NCBI GenBank assembly: GCA_031291095.1
Contig: JARLJR010000079.1
Span: forward strand, 1 to 45,626
Length of the DNA: 45,626 bases
Reading direction: 5' to 3'
Source of the DNA: Legionella sp.
GTDB taxonomy: Bacteria > Pseudomonadota > Gammaproteobacteria > Legionellales > Legionellaceae
Shown one piece after another: positions 17,950-25,777 of the stretch (position 1 is its first letter; every line of letters starts with the position of its first letter). The notes under the pieces are model-generated. The model was not told where the DNA came from, made no database searches, and saw only the letters and a program-made list of their open reading frames with translations. Position numbers and translations under genes: made by a program.

Positions 17950-18348
17950 ATGACTCGATTAATAAAAAAATATAAAAATCGTCGCCTTTATGATACAGAA
18001 ACCAGTCAATACATTACTCTTGAAGAGCTACAACGTTATGTCGTGGATGGGGTACAATTTACCGTTGAAGACTCAATGACAGGGAAAGATTTAACGAATA
18101 CCATTTTGTTACAAATCATTGTCGAGATGGAGGCGGGAGCGAATCAATTTTTATCCTCGGCAATTTTGCGACAGATTATTTCTTTAGCCAATCATCCGAT
18201 GCATGCTTCGTTAAAAAAAATGATGGAGCAGATGTTCATGGTTATGGAAAAACCCCTACAAACCAATCCTTATACTCAGGCTACTGACAACTGGAATCAG
18301 CAAATGCAAACGATGATGCAGCAGTGGCAGTCTTTATTTAAGCCGTAA
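17950..18348 (+). CDS. phaR: PHB granule-associated transcriptional regulator PhaR
   Basis: Repressor that binds both PHB and DNA and controls phasin genes; released from DNA when polymer accumulates. Residues 1-60 carry the signature PHA-regulator DNA-binding domain: LIKKYKNRRLYDTETSQYITLEEL. The following helical region (LLQIIVEMEAGANQFLSSAILRQII) is the PHB-accumulation domain. At 132 residues it is shorter than most homologs (about 180-200). ATG 17950 is chosen: it begins the conserved domain, and the upstream in-frame GTG-type starts lie inside the inverted repeat. Its likely operators are the TGC-N3-GCA sites just downstream at the phasin promoters. Confidence 0.9.
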   Translation: MTRLIKKYKNRRLYDTETSQYITLEELQRYVVDGVQFTVEDSMTGKDLTNTILLQIIVEMEAGANQFLSSAILRQIISLANHPMHASLKKMMEQMFMVMEKPLQTNPYTQATDNWNQQMQTMMQQWQSLFKP

Positions 18349-18389
18349 ATAAAAACAGGCCATTTTGTAACATTCACTTAAATGAGAGC

Positions 18390-18424
18390 AACATCATCCC
18401 TCACTATGTTCGGGATGATGTTTT
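18390..18424. repeat. Hairpin after phaR (GTCATCC repeat family)
   Basis: AACATCATCCC (18390-18400) pairs perfectly with GGGATGATGTT (18412-18422), loop TCACTATGTTC, followed by TTTT. It is a minimal copy of the repeat seen at 7301 and 12610 and is placed to serve as the phaR terminator. Confidence 0.6.
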
Positions 18425-18425
18425 A

Positions 18426-18440
18426 TGCTGCACTGCAAAA
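18426..18440. promoter_or_regulatory. PhaR-type operator, upstream site of phasin 1
   Basis: TGCTGC-ACT-GCAAAA: a TGC-N3-GCA core at 18429-18437, 20 bp upstream of the -35. As I recall, Paracoccus PhaR recognises CTGC-N3/4-GCAG; this site matches all but the last base. Confidence 0.5.
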
Positions 18441-18457
18441 AATAATTTTCTAATGCA

Positions 18458-18487
18458 TTGACAAGAGTGTTTCGAATGTACTATTAT
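18458..18487 (+). promoter_or_regulatory. Sigma70 promoter of phasin 1
   Basis: TTGACA (18458-18463), an 18-nt spacer and TATTAT (18482-18487), about 36 bp before the start codon. The second phasin gene has the same boxes and spacing. Confidence 0.7.
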
Positions 18488-18494
18488 TAAATTG

Positions 18495-18503
18495 TGCGAT
18501 GCA
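18495..18503. promoter_or_regulatory. PhaR-type operator, start-site copy of phasin 1
   Basis: TGC-GAT-GCA at 18495-18503, overlapping the expected transcription start. It is centred 66 bp from the upstream site, so one tetramer or dimer pair could bracket the promoter. Confidence 0.5.
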
Positions 18504-18523
18504 ACATAATAGTGGAGAATATC

Positions 18524-18814
18524 ATGAATCAACCCAATTTTGAAAAATGGAGCGATATGGCTAAGAAGTTACAAGAGCCCTTCCAAGCCATCGCTGAATT
18601 AAATGTTAAAACACTACAAGGTATTACTTATATTAAACCAGAAGAACTTGCCAGTATAAAAAAGCCTGAAGAATTGCTAGAAAAGCAAATTAATTTGGCT
18701 GTTGAAAATGGTCATAAGGCTTTGGATTATATGCAAAAATCTTTTCAAATTGTTGAAAAGGCAATGTTAAGTCTGGTTGATGAAGCCAAAAGAACCGGAA
18801 CTGACAAGCACTAA
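18524..18814 (+). CDS. phaP: Phasin (first copy)
   Basis: Small amphipathic protein coating PHB granules. The 96 residues include FEKWSDMAKKLQEPFQAIAELNVKT, a KPEEL spacer, then VENGHKALDYMQKSFQIVEKAMLSL; this helical pattern fits the phasin_2 family. ATG 18524 is chosen because GGAG lies 6 nt upstream and the paralog starts identically (MNQPNFEKW). About 50 bp of upstream DNA is nearly identical to that of the second copy, so the duplication took in the promoter. Confidence 0.88.
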   Translation: MNQPNFEKWSDMAKKLQEPFQAIAELNVKTLQGITYIKPEELASIKKPEELLEKQINLAVENGHKALDYMQKSFQIVEKAMLSLVDEAKRTGTDKH

Positions 18815-18836
18815 TTATAAGTTTCTACCTACTTTT

Positions 18837-18862
18837 AAAAACCGCTATTTAAGCGGTTTTTT
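18837..18862 (+). terminator. Rho-independent terminator after phasin 1
   Basis: ACCGCT-ATTTA-AGCGGT hairpin extended by an A tract on the left and a T tract on the right, 23 nt after the stop codon. Confidence 0.88.
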
Positions 18863-18919
18863 ATTTTTATTCAAAGCCTTCATTATTAGCAATTAATTTC
18901 TTGGTGCAAATAAATAATA

Positions 18920-18934
18920 TGCTGCGATGCAGCA
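18920..18934. promoter_or_regulatory. PhaR-type operator, upstream site of phasin 2
   Basis: TGCTGC-GAT-GCAGCA, a perfect 6+6 palindrome that includes CTGC-N3-GCAG exactly. It ends 18 bp upstream of the -35. Confidence 0.6.
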
Positions 18935-18952
18935 AAATAATTTGTTAATCTA

Positions 18953-18982
18953 TTGACAAAAAAAGAGATCATGTACTATTAT
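18953..18982 (+). promoter_or_regulatory. Sigma70 promoter of phasin 2
   Basis: TTGACA (18953-18958), an 18-nt spacer and TATTAT (18977-18982), the same boxes and spacing as phasin 1. Confidence 0.7.
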
Positions 18983-18989
18983 TAAATTG

Positions 18990-18998
18990 TGCGATGCA
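18990..18998. promoter_or_regulatory. PhaR-type operator, start-site copy of phasin 2
   Basis: TGC-GAT-GCA at 18990-18998, 67 bp centre to centre from the upstream site and overlapping the predicted start site, matching the arrangement at phasin 1. Confidence 0.5.
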
Positions 18999-19018
18999 AC
19001 AAAATAGTGGAGAATACT

Positions 19019-19300
19019 ATGAACCAACCTAATTTTGAAAAATGGAGCGATATGGCTAAGAAGTTACAAGAGCCACTTCAAGCCATTGCTGGATTAAATA
19101 TGAAAACAATGCAAGCCATGACTTACATGAAACCAGAAGAACTTGCAAAGCTTAAAAAGCCTGAAGAGCTATTTGAAAAGCAAATCAATTTGGCGGTTGA
19201 AAATGGTCATAAGGCATTGGATTACATGCAAAAATCGTTTCAAATTTTTGAAAAGGCAATGTTAAGTCTGGTTGATGAAGCTAAAAAATCAGCTTCGTAG
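19019..19300 (+). CDS. phaP: Phasin (second copy)
   Basis: Tandem paralog of the preceding gene, 93 residues, with the same start (MNQPNFEKW), the same KPEEL spacer and the same VENGHKALDYMQKSFQI block. Differences are concentrated in residues 20-40, where this copy is Met-rich (MKTMQAMTYMKPEEL), and at the tail (KKSAS). ATG 19019 is preceded by GGAG at a normal distance. Its own promoter and operators show it is separately transcribed. Confidence 0.88.
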   Translation: MNQPNFEKWSDMAKKLQEPLQAIAGLNMKTMQAMTYMKPEELAKLKKPEELFEKQINLAVENGHKALDYMQKSFQIFEKAMLSLVDEAKKSAS

Positions 19301-19310
19301 ATTAGGAAAA

Positions 19311-19346
19311 GTGTATCCTGGTTGCTTGAAACCAGGATACACTTTT
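19311..19346. terminator. Bidirectional terminator between phasin 2 and the sugar dehydrogenase
   Basis: Perfect 13-bp stem, GTGTATCCTGGTT (19311-19323) with its complement at 19330-19342, followed by TTTT. It lies between convergent genes, 10 nt after the phasin stop and 14 nt from the dehydrogenase stop on the other strand. Confidence 0.7.
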
Positions 19347-19359
19347 GAATATCGCAGGT

Positions 19360-20628
19360 TTACAATCCCCAATAAAGAATATCTTTTCTCAGCTCCGAAG
19401 AATGTGCATAGACGCCAGGAATATCAATAAACACACCATTAGTAACTAGTTTGTCACTTATCTTTTGTGCGCCAAATTGAATAAATTCTTCATGTGCTTG
19501 GCAAAGGACAATCGCGTCGCATTGTTCTAACTCTTCTAAATCAACCCAATCCATATCCATTTTTTCATGAATTACTAAAGGGTCGCAGGCGAGAGCATTG
19601 ATGCCCATGGACTTGAGATTATCATATAAATTAATTGATAAGCTGTGACGGATATCATTCACATTTGCTTTAAAACTCATACCTAAAATGGCAATTTTGG
19701 CATTGGATATAACTATTTTCTGTTTAATTAGCAGCGTGGTTAATTTATTAATTATAAAATAATAAAATTGTTGGTTTGTTTGATAGGCACAGCTTATCAA
19801 GTTATGGATACAATCCGAGGTACTGGCTTGGTAAATCAAGTAATATGGGTCTTCAGGAATGCAATGTCCTCCAACTAAGCCCGGAGTGTATGGGTGGAAA
19901 TTAGATTTTGTTTTTGCCGCTGCCAAGACGTCGTGAAATGGGATTTTCAGTTTATCCATGATTTGGGAAAATTCATTCATCAAAGAAATATTAACACTGC
20001 GTTGGATGTTTTCTAGAAGTTTACTTGATTCAGCCACCTCAAGGCTTGGTGCACTATGCACTTTTATTCCGGGAATTAATTGATACAACTGTTCTACTTT
20101 TTTTAGTGCTTGTTCGTTTTGTCCCGAGATAACTCGGACTGAGGTATTGAGTTGGGTCAAATGCTCATCTCCAGGAACGATGCGTTCAGAAGCATAGCCA
20201 ACAAAGAAATCAGTACCGCTTGTTAATCCGCTATTTTTATTAAGAATGGGAATTAGTAATTCACGAGTTGCTCCGGGAAATACCGTTGACTCCAAAATAA
20301 CGAGATCTCCTTTTTTTAAAACCGAAGCAACAAGCTTTGATGCAGTTTTTAATGGATGAAGATCGGGAACTTTGTGGGGGTTTATGGGGGTAGGCACGGA
20401 GATTAAATAATAGTTTGCTTCTTTTAATTGTTCAGGGTCATGAGTAAAATTAATATTTTTGGTTTGAACCTCTGTAATTTCCATGTTTTGGTCAACGCCA
20501 GAGGCCAGCTCGTTAATGCGTTGCTCGTTGATGTCAAAAGCAATGACTTTAATTCCCGCATTGAAGAAGGTAAGTGCGCTGTGCAATCCAACATAGCCAA
20601 CCCCTATTATTGCAACGATTTGCGTCAT
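19360..20628 (-). CDS. Nucleotide-sugar 6-dehydrogenase (UDP-HexNAc dehydrogenase, WbpA/WecC type)
   Basis: NAD-dependent four-electron oxidation of a UDP-sugar to the uronic acid. The 422 residues have the Rossmann motif IIGVGYVG at the N-terminus, STVFPGATREL, FVGYASERIVPGDE, and the catalytic cysteine at residue 256 in GGHCIPEDPYYL. GGHCIP with GYASERIVPG is typical of UDP-GlcNAc/UDP-ManNAc dehydrogenases rather than UDP-glucose dehydrogenases. A good ribosome site (AAGGGA) precedes ATG 20628. It is the last gene of the minus-strand polysaccharide block, 179 bp downstream of the epimerase gene. Whether its product enters Pel or another glycan is unknown. Confidence 0.85.
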   Translation of the reverse strand: MTQIVAIIGVGYVGLHSALTFFNAGIKVIAFDINEQRINELASGVDQNMEITEVQTKNINFTHDPEQLKEANYYLISVPTPINPHKVPDLHPLKTASKLVASVLKKGDLVILESTVFPGATRELLIPILNKNSGLTSGTDFFVGYASERIVPGDEHLTQLNTSVRVISGQNEQALKKVEQLYQLIPGIKVHSAPSLEVAESSKLLENIQRSVNISLMNEFSQIMDKLKIPFHDVLAAAKTKSNFHPYTPGLVGGHCIPEDPYYLIYQASTSDCIHNLISCAYQTNQQFYYFIINKLTTLLIKQKIVISNAKIAILGMSFKANVNDIRHSLSINLYDNLKSMGINALACDPLVIHEKMDMDWVDLEELEQCDAIVLCQAHEEFIQFGAQKISDKLVTNGVFIDIPGVYAHSSELRKDILYWGL

Positions 20629-20704
20629 AATGTCCCTTCCGTATGGGGTTCGTCTTATAGAAAGTATAGATTATATTTTAACCTATTTGCTTGGTTCTAT
20701 TCTT

Positions 20705-20750
20705 TCTTTGCGAACGCTATGAAGCAATCCAGAACTCAGTGCAAACGAAA
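20705..20750. repeat. Partial copy of the GCGAACGAAGTGAAGCAA repeat
   Basis: TTGCGAACGCTATGAAGCAA followed by TCCAGAACTCAGTGC resembles one half of the palindromes at 34268-34590. No second arm is seen. It lies between the dehydrogenase and epimerase genes. Confidence 0.45.
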
Positions 20751-20807
20751 CATGGATCTGGCTCTTCCCTGTGTTTCCAAGGAAAAAATGTATCTATCCT
20801 CGGACAA

Positions 20808-21725
20808 TCACGCGATGTTTAAGAAAAAATCGATAGTTTCTTGTAATCCGACAGAGAGCTCATAAGTTGTCTCAAAACCAAAAGCATGCATTTTTTCAAC
20901 GCTGCCTACAGAATGCATAATATCGTAAGAGCGTTTGGGGTTATGTATTGGATCTACATTTTTTCCCATAAGCTTCGCAATTTCAAATGCCAATTGATTA
21001 ATGCTAATTCCTTTACCAGTACATACATTAACAACATCGCCATCGGTATTTACTTTATTCATTAAGTTGACTAATGCTTTGACTACATCCTTTACAAAAA
21101 TAAAATCTCTAGTTTGAGTACCATCACCAAAAATTACCGGGGACTTATTGTCTTTGAGTTTATTAATAAACTTAGTGATTACCCCTGAGTAGAGCGATTC
21201 GGGTGCTTGTCTTGGGCCATATAAATTAAACAAGCGTAAGCCCAAGGTTGGTAATTGATAATTTTTTCCTAAAGCATAAGCATTTAACTCAACCGCTAAT
21301 TTATCGCAGCCATAAGAAGAAAGTGGCTTCACTAATTGATTTTCTTTAAGCGGTAGTAGGGGAGTATCACCGTAAACAGCGCAGGAAGAAGCATAAACAA
21401 CCGGGATTTTGCCTGCCTCTATAGCTAATTTAAAAACAATCAAACTCCCTTGCATGTTGGTTGCATGAAAGTGAAACCAATCTTCCATGGTCATAATCAC
21501 CGAGGGAATACCAATTAAATGAAAGCAGCCGTCAATATTGTGAAAGTAAGGTCGAACGCGTTCCTCATTAAGTATGTTGGTTTTTATCGTTTGCGCTTTT
21601 GGGTGTTCATAGGTTCCTGTAGAGAAGTCGTCTATGACCGTAACTTCATGCCCGTTTTCAATTAAAAAATCAACCAAATGCGACCCTAAAAAACCAGCGC
21701 CGCCAGTTACTAAGTAGTTTCCCAT
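20808..21725 (-). CDS. NAD-dependent sugar-nucleotide epimerase (UDP-GlcNAc 4-epimerase-like)
   Basis: Extended short-chain dehydrogenase of 305 residues acting on UDP-hexoses. It has the NAD motif VTGGAGFLGSHL, the specificity region SSCAVYGD and the catalytic SSYGCDK (Y-x3-K), then RLFNLYGPRQ and FGDGTQTRDFIFV. Sequence character fits UDP-GlcNAc/UDP-GalNAc C4-epimerases such as PelX and Gne. Since Pel is GalNAc-rich, a supply role for UDP-GalNAc is the simplest inference. A good AAGGA site precedes ATG 21725. It lies 200 bp downstream of pelG on the same strand, separated by a gene remnant. Confidence 0.82.
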   Translation of the reverse strand: MGNYLVTGGAGFLGSHLVDFLIENGHEVTVIDDFSTGTYEHPKAQTIKTNILNEERVRPYFHNIDGCFHLIGIPSVIMTMEDWFHFHATNMQGSLIVFKLAIEAGKIPVVYASSCAVYGDTPLLPLKENQLVKPLSSYGCDKLAVELNAYALGKNYQLPTLGLRLFNLYGPRQAPESLYSGVITKFINKLKDNKSPVIFGDGTQTRDFIFVKDVVKALVNLMNKVNTDGDVVNVCTGKGISINQLAFEIAKLMGKNVDPIHNPKRSYDIMHSVGSVEKMHAFGFETTYELSVGLQETIDFFLNIA

Positions 21726-21798
21726 TTTGCTATCCTTAGGTGGTGGATTATATATGGGAGTATAGCCTATGTTGCAGTGGGCTTAGCAGCCCCGCCAC

Positions 21799-21894
21799 TT
21801 AAGATGGTTCATTATTATTTTTAGGAATCGATTCAATATCTTCTTGTTGCCCAATACCTCCAAGATCGAACCAAATTAACCCGTTATGAGTATA
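21799..21894 (-). pseudogene. Remnant of a FemAB/GNAT-like protein C-terminus
   Basis: A 31-codon frame after a stop reads NGLIWFDLGGIGQQ and then a polar tail ending NNNEPS. WFDLGGI is characteristic of the C-terminal part of FemAB/peptidoglycan-bridge type acyltransferases. There is no start codon, and the sequence upstream is interrupted by stops and by the pelG 3' end. It probably marks a deleted gene between pelG and the epimerase gene. Confidence 0.4.
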
Positions 21895-21925
21895 TTATAG
21901 GCATAAATTGGAGTGTACCATAGGC

Positions 21926-23299
21926 TTAATCAACCATCATAAACGTAGTGAACTCAAGATTCTTAAAGTTATGATTTAAGAAGAAGAGTGCGCAGGCTAT
22001 CGCTATAAGAGAACCAAATCCCAATCCATAACCATAGTAATTAGGTCCTGCGTATAAAGAAATTAGTGTAAATGTAAAATTGCCCACAGCAAATACTACA
22101 CTAACTATAAGAGCATGTGTGTTTTGGGTCATGTAATATAAGATATTCAATAATCCGAACAAGATTATATTTAAACCAACAGAAACCAAAAGGATAAATA
22201 ATAAATTGAGGTAAATTGGCAAAATCTGTAATTGCTGAAAAATATAGTTCATCGAAAGAAATGCTACGATGAGCATGGCTGATTGCGCTTTAAAAAGGCT
22301 AAATACAGACGCTCTACCTGAGAGTATCAATTCATTTCGAACCGCATCGATTTCTGATAAGGATTTTCTTTGAAAAATTGTTCTCATATATCGGGGATAA
22401 ATTAGTGCGAAATCAGCTTCAATATGAAATAAAAAAATTGCGGTAGCAGGGATCGCGACAATATATGCAATAAACATGGGTAAATCATAAAGGGGGGATA
22501 ATCTTAGCGGTGGGTAGATTAAAAAACCCGTATTAGGATGGTACCAAAAAAGAAATTTATCAATCCAAAATCCTAAGGCATAAAAGAAATTAGAGAACAC
22601 CAAGGTAAAATAAAGATTTTCTTTTTTTAGAAAATCAAATTTAATGCAATCACTGGTAGGGTAATAATCCAAAATTGCGTAGAATAAAAAACCTAATATA
22701 ATTACTTGTGCTAGCAAGAATCCAAATAAAAGAGCAATTAAGTCATTTCTCGCCCATAAAAAATAGACAACAATCATGCAGTAATAGCCGAGAGCAAATC
22801 CCCAAATAATAAATCGATACGCTTTTAGGCCGCTCAAAAGAACGATGGAAAGCCAAATCATGCATAAAATATTGAACGAGGAGATAAGCAAAATTTTCAT
22901 GCTGAGGCTTTGTTCTAAAAAGAAATAAAAGACTAATGGAACTGAAATAAACACACTAAAACAAAGCTGTATAAATAAAGCACCAATAAAATTAGGTGTT
23001 ATTTGGTCAAACTCATGGGCGAAAATTTTATTGGCCATAAAGCGAAAGAATGAGTACTGGAATAAAGCACTTAAGATCATGCTTGTGGCTAAAAGATGAG
23101 TTGCTATGGATAGAAATTGATAGCCCAAGAGCGAATTAGCGGTGGTTAGAGAAGCGAAAAAACAAATAATTCCCAGGCTCGAAATAATAAAAAGCCCTGG
23201 CCCCGCTCCTATAAGGGCAGTGAAGCTATAAGCGGTTAACATGCTTCGATAAGAGCCATGTTTCCACAAATTTAATAATTCAAATCCAATTCCGGCCAT
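21926..23299 (-). CDS. pelG: Pel polysaccharide membrane protein PelG
   Basis: Polytopic inner-membrane protein of the polysaccharide-transport/flippase type that works with PelF, PelD and PelE to export Pel. The 457 residues match the P. aeruginosa length (456), with about twelve hydrophobic segments from MAGIGFELLNLWK onward. GFWIDKFLFWYHPNTG and FALIYPRYM are conserved-looking loops. ATG 23299 lies inside the 3' end of pelF (20-bp overlap), so translation is coupled. It is the last pel gene of the operon. Confidence 0.9.
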   Translation of the reverse strand: MAGIGFELLNLWKHGSYRSMLTAYSFTALIGAGPGLFIISSLGIICFFASLTTANSLLGYQFLSIATHLLATSMILSALFQYSFFRFMANKIFAHEFDQITPNFIGALFIQLCFSVFISVPLVFYFFLEQSLSMKILLISSFNILCMIWLSIVLLSGLKAYRFIIWGFALGYYCMIVVYFLWARNDLIALLFGFLLAQVIILGFLFYAILDYYPTSDCIKFDFLKKENLYFTLVFSNFFYALGFWIDKFLFWYHPNTGFLIYPPLRLSPLYDLPMFIAYIVAIPATAIFLFHIEADFALIYPRYMRTIFQRKSLSEIDAVRNELILSGRASVFSLFKAQSAMLIVAFLSMNYIFQQLQILPIYLNLLFILLVSVGLNIILFGLLNILYYMTQNTHALIVSVVFAVGNFTFTLISLYAGPNYYGYGLGFGSLIAIACALFFLNHNFKNLEFTTFMMVD

Positions 23300-24806
23300 G
23301 GGCTATCGCTGCATCGTAAATTAAAGTGTAGTTTTGGATTAACTGATCCATACTGTAATATTTTCGTACTCGAGTTGCCGCAGTCTGTTTGGCATTGTTC
23401 CACGTTTGCTCGTCTGTTAGTAGCTCATAAGCTGCATTGGCTATGCCTTCCGCATCCGCCATAGGTACTATACGACCGGCTAAGCCTAGTAATTTATCTT
23501 CCTCATCTTTGCCTTCAATTAACTCACGACACCCCCCAACGTCGGTTGAAACAACTGGTAGGCCTACCGCAAAGCTCTCAAGCATTACAAATGGAGATCC
23601 TTCACTAATAGAGGTCATTAATAACAAATCGATTTGTGGGTAAATTTCCATCATCTTTTGTTCGCCTATAAACTTAATTTTATCCTCAAGCTCCAACATT
23701 TCTACTAGTTTTTTACAATTAGCGACATAATGCTTGTTTTCACTTAATGACCCTACAATCCAAGCCTCCACCTGCGGTAATTTTTTAATCAATAAAGCGC
23801 TCGCGCGGATAAATGTTTTTGCATCTTTAATTGGTACTACACGTCCAATAAAAGCAACGACTGGTTTTGTTTGGTTAAGTTGTTTATCTATGAATGGATA
23901 GTGCGCGAAATCAATGCCATAGGACATTATTTGGGTGCGCTCTGGGCGTGCTCCATCCGCAATTTGGCGTGCTTGATAGCCATCAAAGAGGCTAATAATT
24001 GGATTTGCTGCATTATAGGTTATTTTCGCCAGCATACTAAAAAAACGAACCCAAACCTCAAGCAGGCCGCTTTTACGGGAAAATAGGGCATTTTCTTTTA
24101 CGACGTTCTCAAAAAAATAATTACTGATTAACTCGATCCAACGCTCTTTGGTGTAGATGCCATGCTCTGTGAGGACCAATGGTAAATCGTATTTCTTTTG
24201 TAATAGCGCCCCTAAAAAGCCAGCATAACCGGTAGAGGCGCTGTGTAATACTTTGAATTTGGGAACACTATCGACAATTTTTGCCAGTTCCCAAAAAGGG
24301 CGGTGTAGACTTCGAATACCCCAGAAATAATCAAAAAAAGATTGTTCCGAATACTGTTCTTGATATTTTTTTACTAATAGTTCCCAAGAGGTTTTGGAGT
24401 GTAAGAATAAATCTTTATTGAGGTGAGTTGAATTTCCCATCAATTCAAATAATTCGGGCATAGTCTCCGATTGATCTTGAATAAAACTGCCGAATTTCTC
24501 ATGCATAGCGATAATTTTACTTTTTATTTCTGGAGCAATGTCGCCGGTAGAATGTTCTATATGCTCTTGTTTTTCAAATAAGAAGTGAGCTTCTAAATGA
24601 ACAACGTTCGGTAAAAGTGAACTATGAAAGCCGGTATAATCTTCAGCACTGGTTCCTAAGAATATAATTGCAAAACTGTATTGTGGTAATACACGAATTA
24701 ATTCTCGCGCCCAATGAGATACGCCGCCACCAACAAAAGGGTAAGTACCCTCCAATATTAGGCAGATGTCTGCTTCTTGAGCTTTTGGAAATTCTAATTG
24801 ATTCAT
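23280..24806 (-). CDS. pelF: Pel glycosyltransferase PelF (GT4)
   Basis: Cytoplasmic UDP-sugar glycosyltransferase that polymerises Pel. The 508 residues compare with 507 in P. aeruginosa. The N-terminal half has GTYPFVGGGVSHW and TEHGIYTKER; the C-terminal Rossmann half has FIGRVVPIKDAKTFI and the retaining GT4 motif EGSPFVMLESFAVGLPVVSTDVGG (E-X7-E). ATG 24806 is chosen because it overlaps the pelE stop as ATGA and begins MNQLEF; a TTG four codons earlier is less likely. It is coupled to pelE upstream and pelG downstream. Confidence 0.94.
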   Translation of the reverse strand: MNQLEFPKAQEADICLILEGTYPFVGGGVSHWARELIRVLPQYSFAIIFLGTSAEDYTGFHSSLLPNVVHLEAHFLFEKQEHIEHSTGDIAPEIKSKIIAMHEKFGSFIQDQSETMPELFELMGNSTHLNKDLFLHSKTSWELLVKKYQEQYSEQSFFDYFWGIRSLHRPFWELAKIVDSVPKFKVLHSASTGYAGFLGALLQKKYDLPLVLTEHGIYTKERWIELISNYFFENVVKENALFSRKSGLLEVWVRFFSMLAKITYNAANPIISLFDGYQARQIADGARPERTQIMSYGIDFAHYPFIDKQLNQTKPVVAFIGRVVPIKDAKTFIRASALLIKKLPQVEAWIVGSLSENKHYVANCKKLVEMLELEDKIKFIGEQKMMEIYPQIDLLLMTSISEGSPFVMLESFAVGLPVVSTDVGGCRELIEGKDEEDKLLGLAGRIVPMADAEGIANAAYELLTDEQTWNNAKQTAATRVRKYYSMDQLIQNYTLIYDAAIAHGRNWI

Positions 24807-25777
24807 CCCTTGTCCCAAAAATATTTAACTGGTGCAATAAGAGAGACATCCAATAATACATCTGAATCTAAATATTTTTTTACTGCCAAATAATCGCGCT
24901 GGTTGTATTTTATTTCGGCCAGGTAAGGCAGTACTTGTGACGGTGGTACGTTAAAGAAAGTGGTTTTATTAAAGGCCGCTTCTGCTTCAGGAAAGCTTTT
25001 TAAGCGGGTGAATATCTTGCCTAAAAGCACCCATAATGTAGCATCCTCTGGTAAAACTCTTAAAGCCGATAATGCATAAGAAAGCGCTTTTTCGATAATC
25101 GAGCGTTCTAATTCATTAAAGATTAAATGGCGATAAACCAATTCCCAATAATGCAGTGCCAAATTCTTTTCAAATTTCGCACGTACCGCTTCACTAAGCT
25201 CTTCAGTTTCTAACAAATTTAATAGTTGTTCAATATCTTCAGAAATAAATCGTTCTTGTTGCTCCAAAATATTAAAGGCTAATAAGCGAATTTCGTCTGC
25301 TTCATCAGCTAGAAGGCGATACATAATTTTATTCACGTCGGCAAATTGCCCTAATCTAATTAATGCCTCAGTACGTTCATAGGTATTGGAGCTATAAAGG
25401 AGGCTTCTGATGGCACCACCTTCGCCGTAGAGCGGATTTATTGGCTTAAGTTGTTGAATATTAATGCTATTATCCAGGTTTTCAGAGTGCTTATAAAATT
25501 GCTTGCGAAAATGAAAAAGGGTAAATACTACAAAAAAACCGATCAATATTCCCCAGAGGGGAATAAAAAAAGTCAGCAAAAAAATAAATACCGAAAAACT
25601 CCAATTAACCTGCTTAAAATAGGATTTTAAAAACATTTGTGCGGCTAGGCTAAGAATTAAGCAGGCGATGAAATGAGGAAAAAGAGGGTCGGCTACAAGC
25701 GATTCAGAGGCTAAATCAATTAGGTTAAGCTCGATTATGAGGCTAATACCAAGCAAGATCATCACGACTAATATCAT
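24803..25777 (-). CDS. pelE: Pel membrane protein PelE
   Basis: Inner-membrane component of the Pel synthase complex, thought to link PelD and the other synthesis subunits. The 324 residues compare with about 329 in P. aeruginosa. Two or three membrane helices occupy the first ~85 residues (ILVVMILLGISLII, then PHFIACLILSLAA and FSVFIFLLTFFIPLWGI), followed by a cytoplasmic tetratricopeptide-like helical region (residues ~130-310) including LRVLPEDATLWVLLGKIFTR. It overlaps pelD by ATGA and pelF by ATGA. Confidence 0.85.
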   Translation of the reverse strand: MILVVMILLGISLIIELNLIDLASESLVADPLFPHFIACLILSLAAQMFLKSYFKQVNWSFSVFIFLLTFFIPLWGILIGFFVVFTLFHFRKQFYKHSENLDNSINIQQLKPINPLYGEGGAIRSLLYSSNTYERTEALIRLGQFADVNKIMYRLLADEADEIRLLAFNILEQQERFISEDIEQLLNLLETEELSEAVRAKFEKNLALHYWELVYRHLIFNELERSIIEKALSYALSALRVLPEDATLWVLLGKIFTRLKSFPEAEAAFNKTTFFNVPPSQVLPYLAEIKYNQRDYLAVKKYLDSDVLLDVSLIAPVKYFWDKG

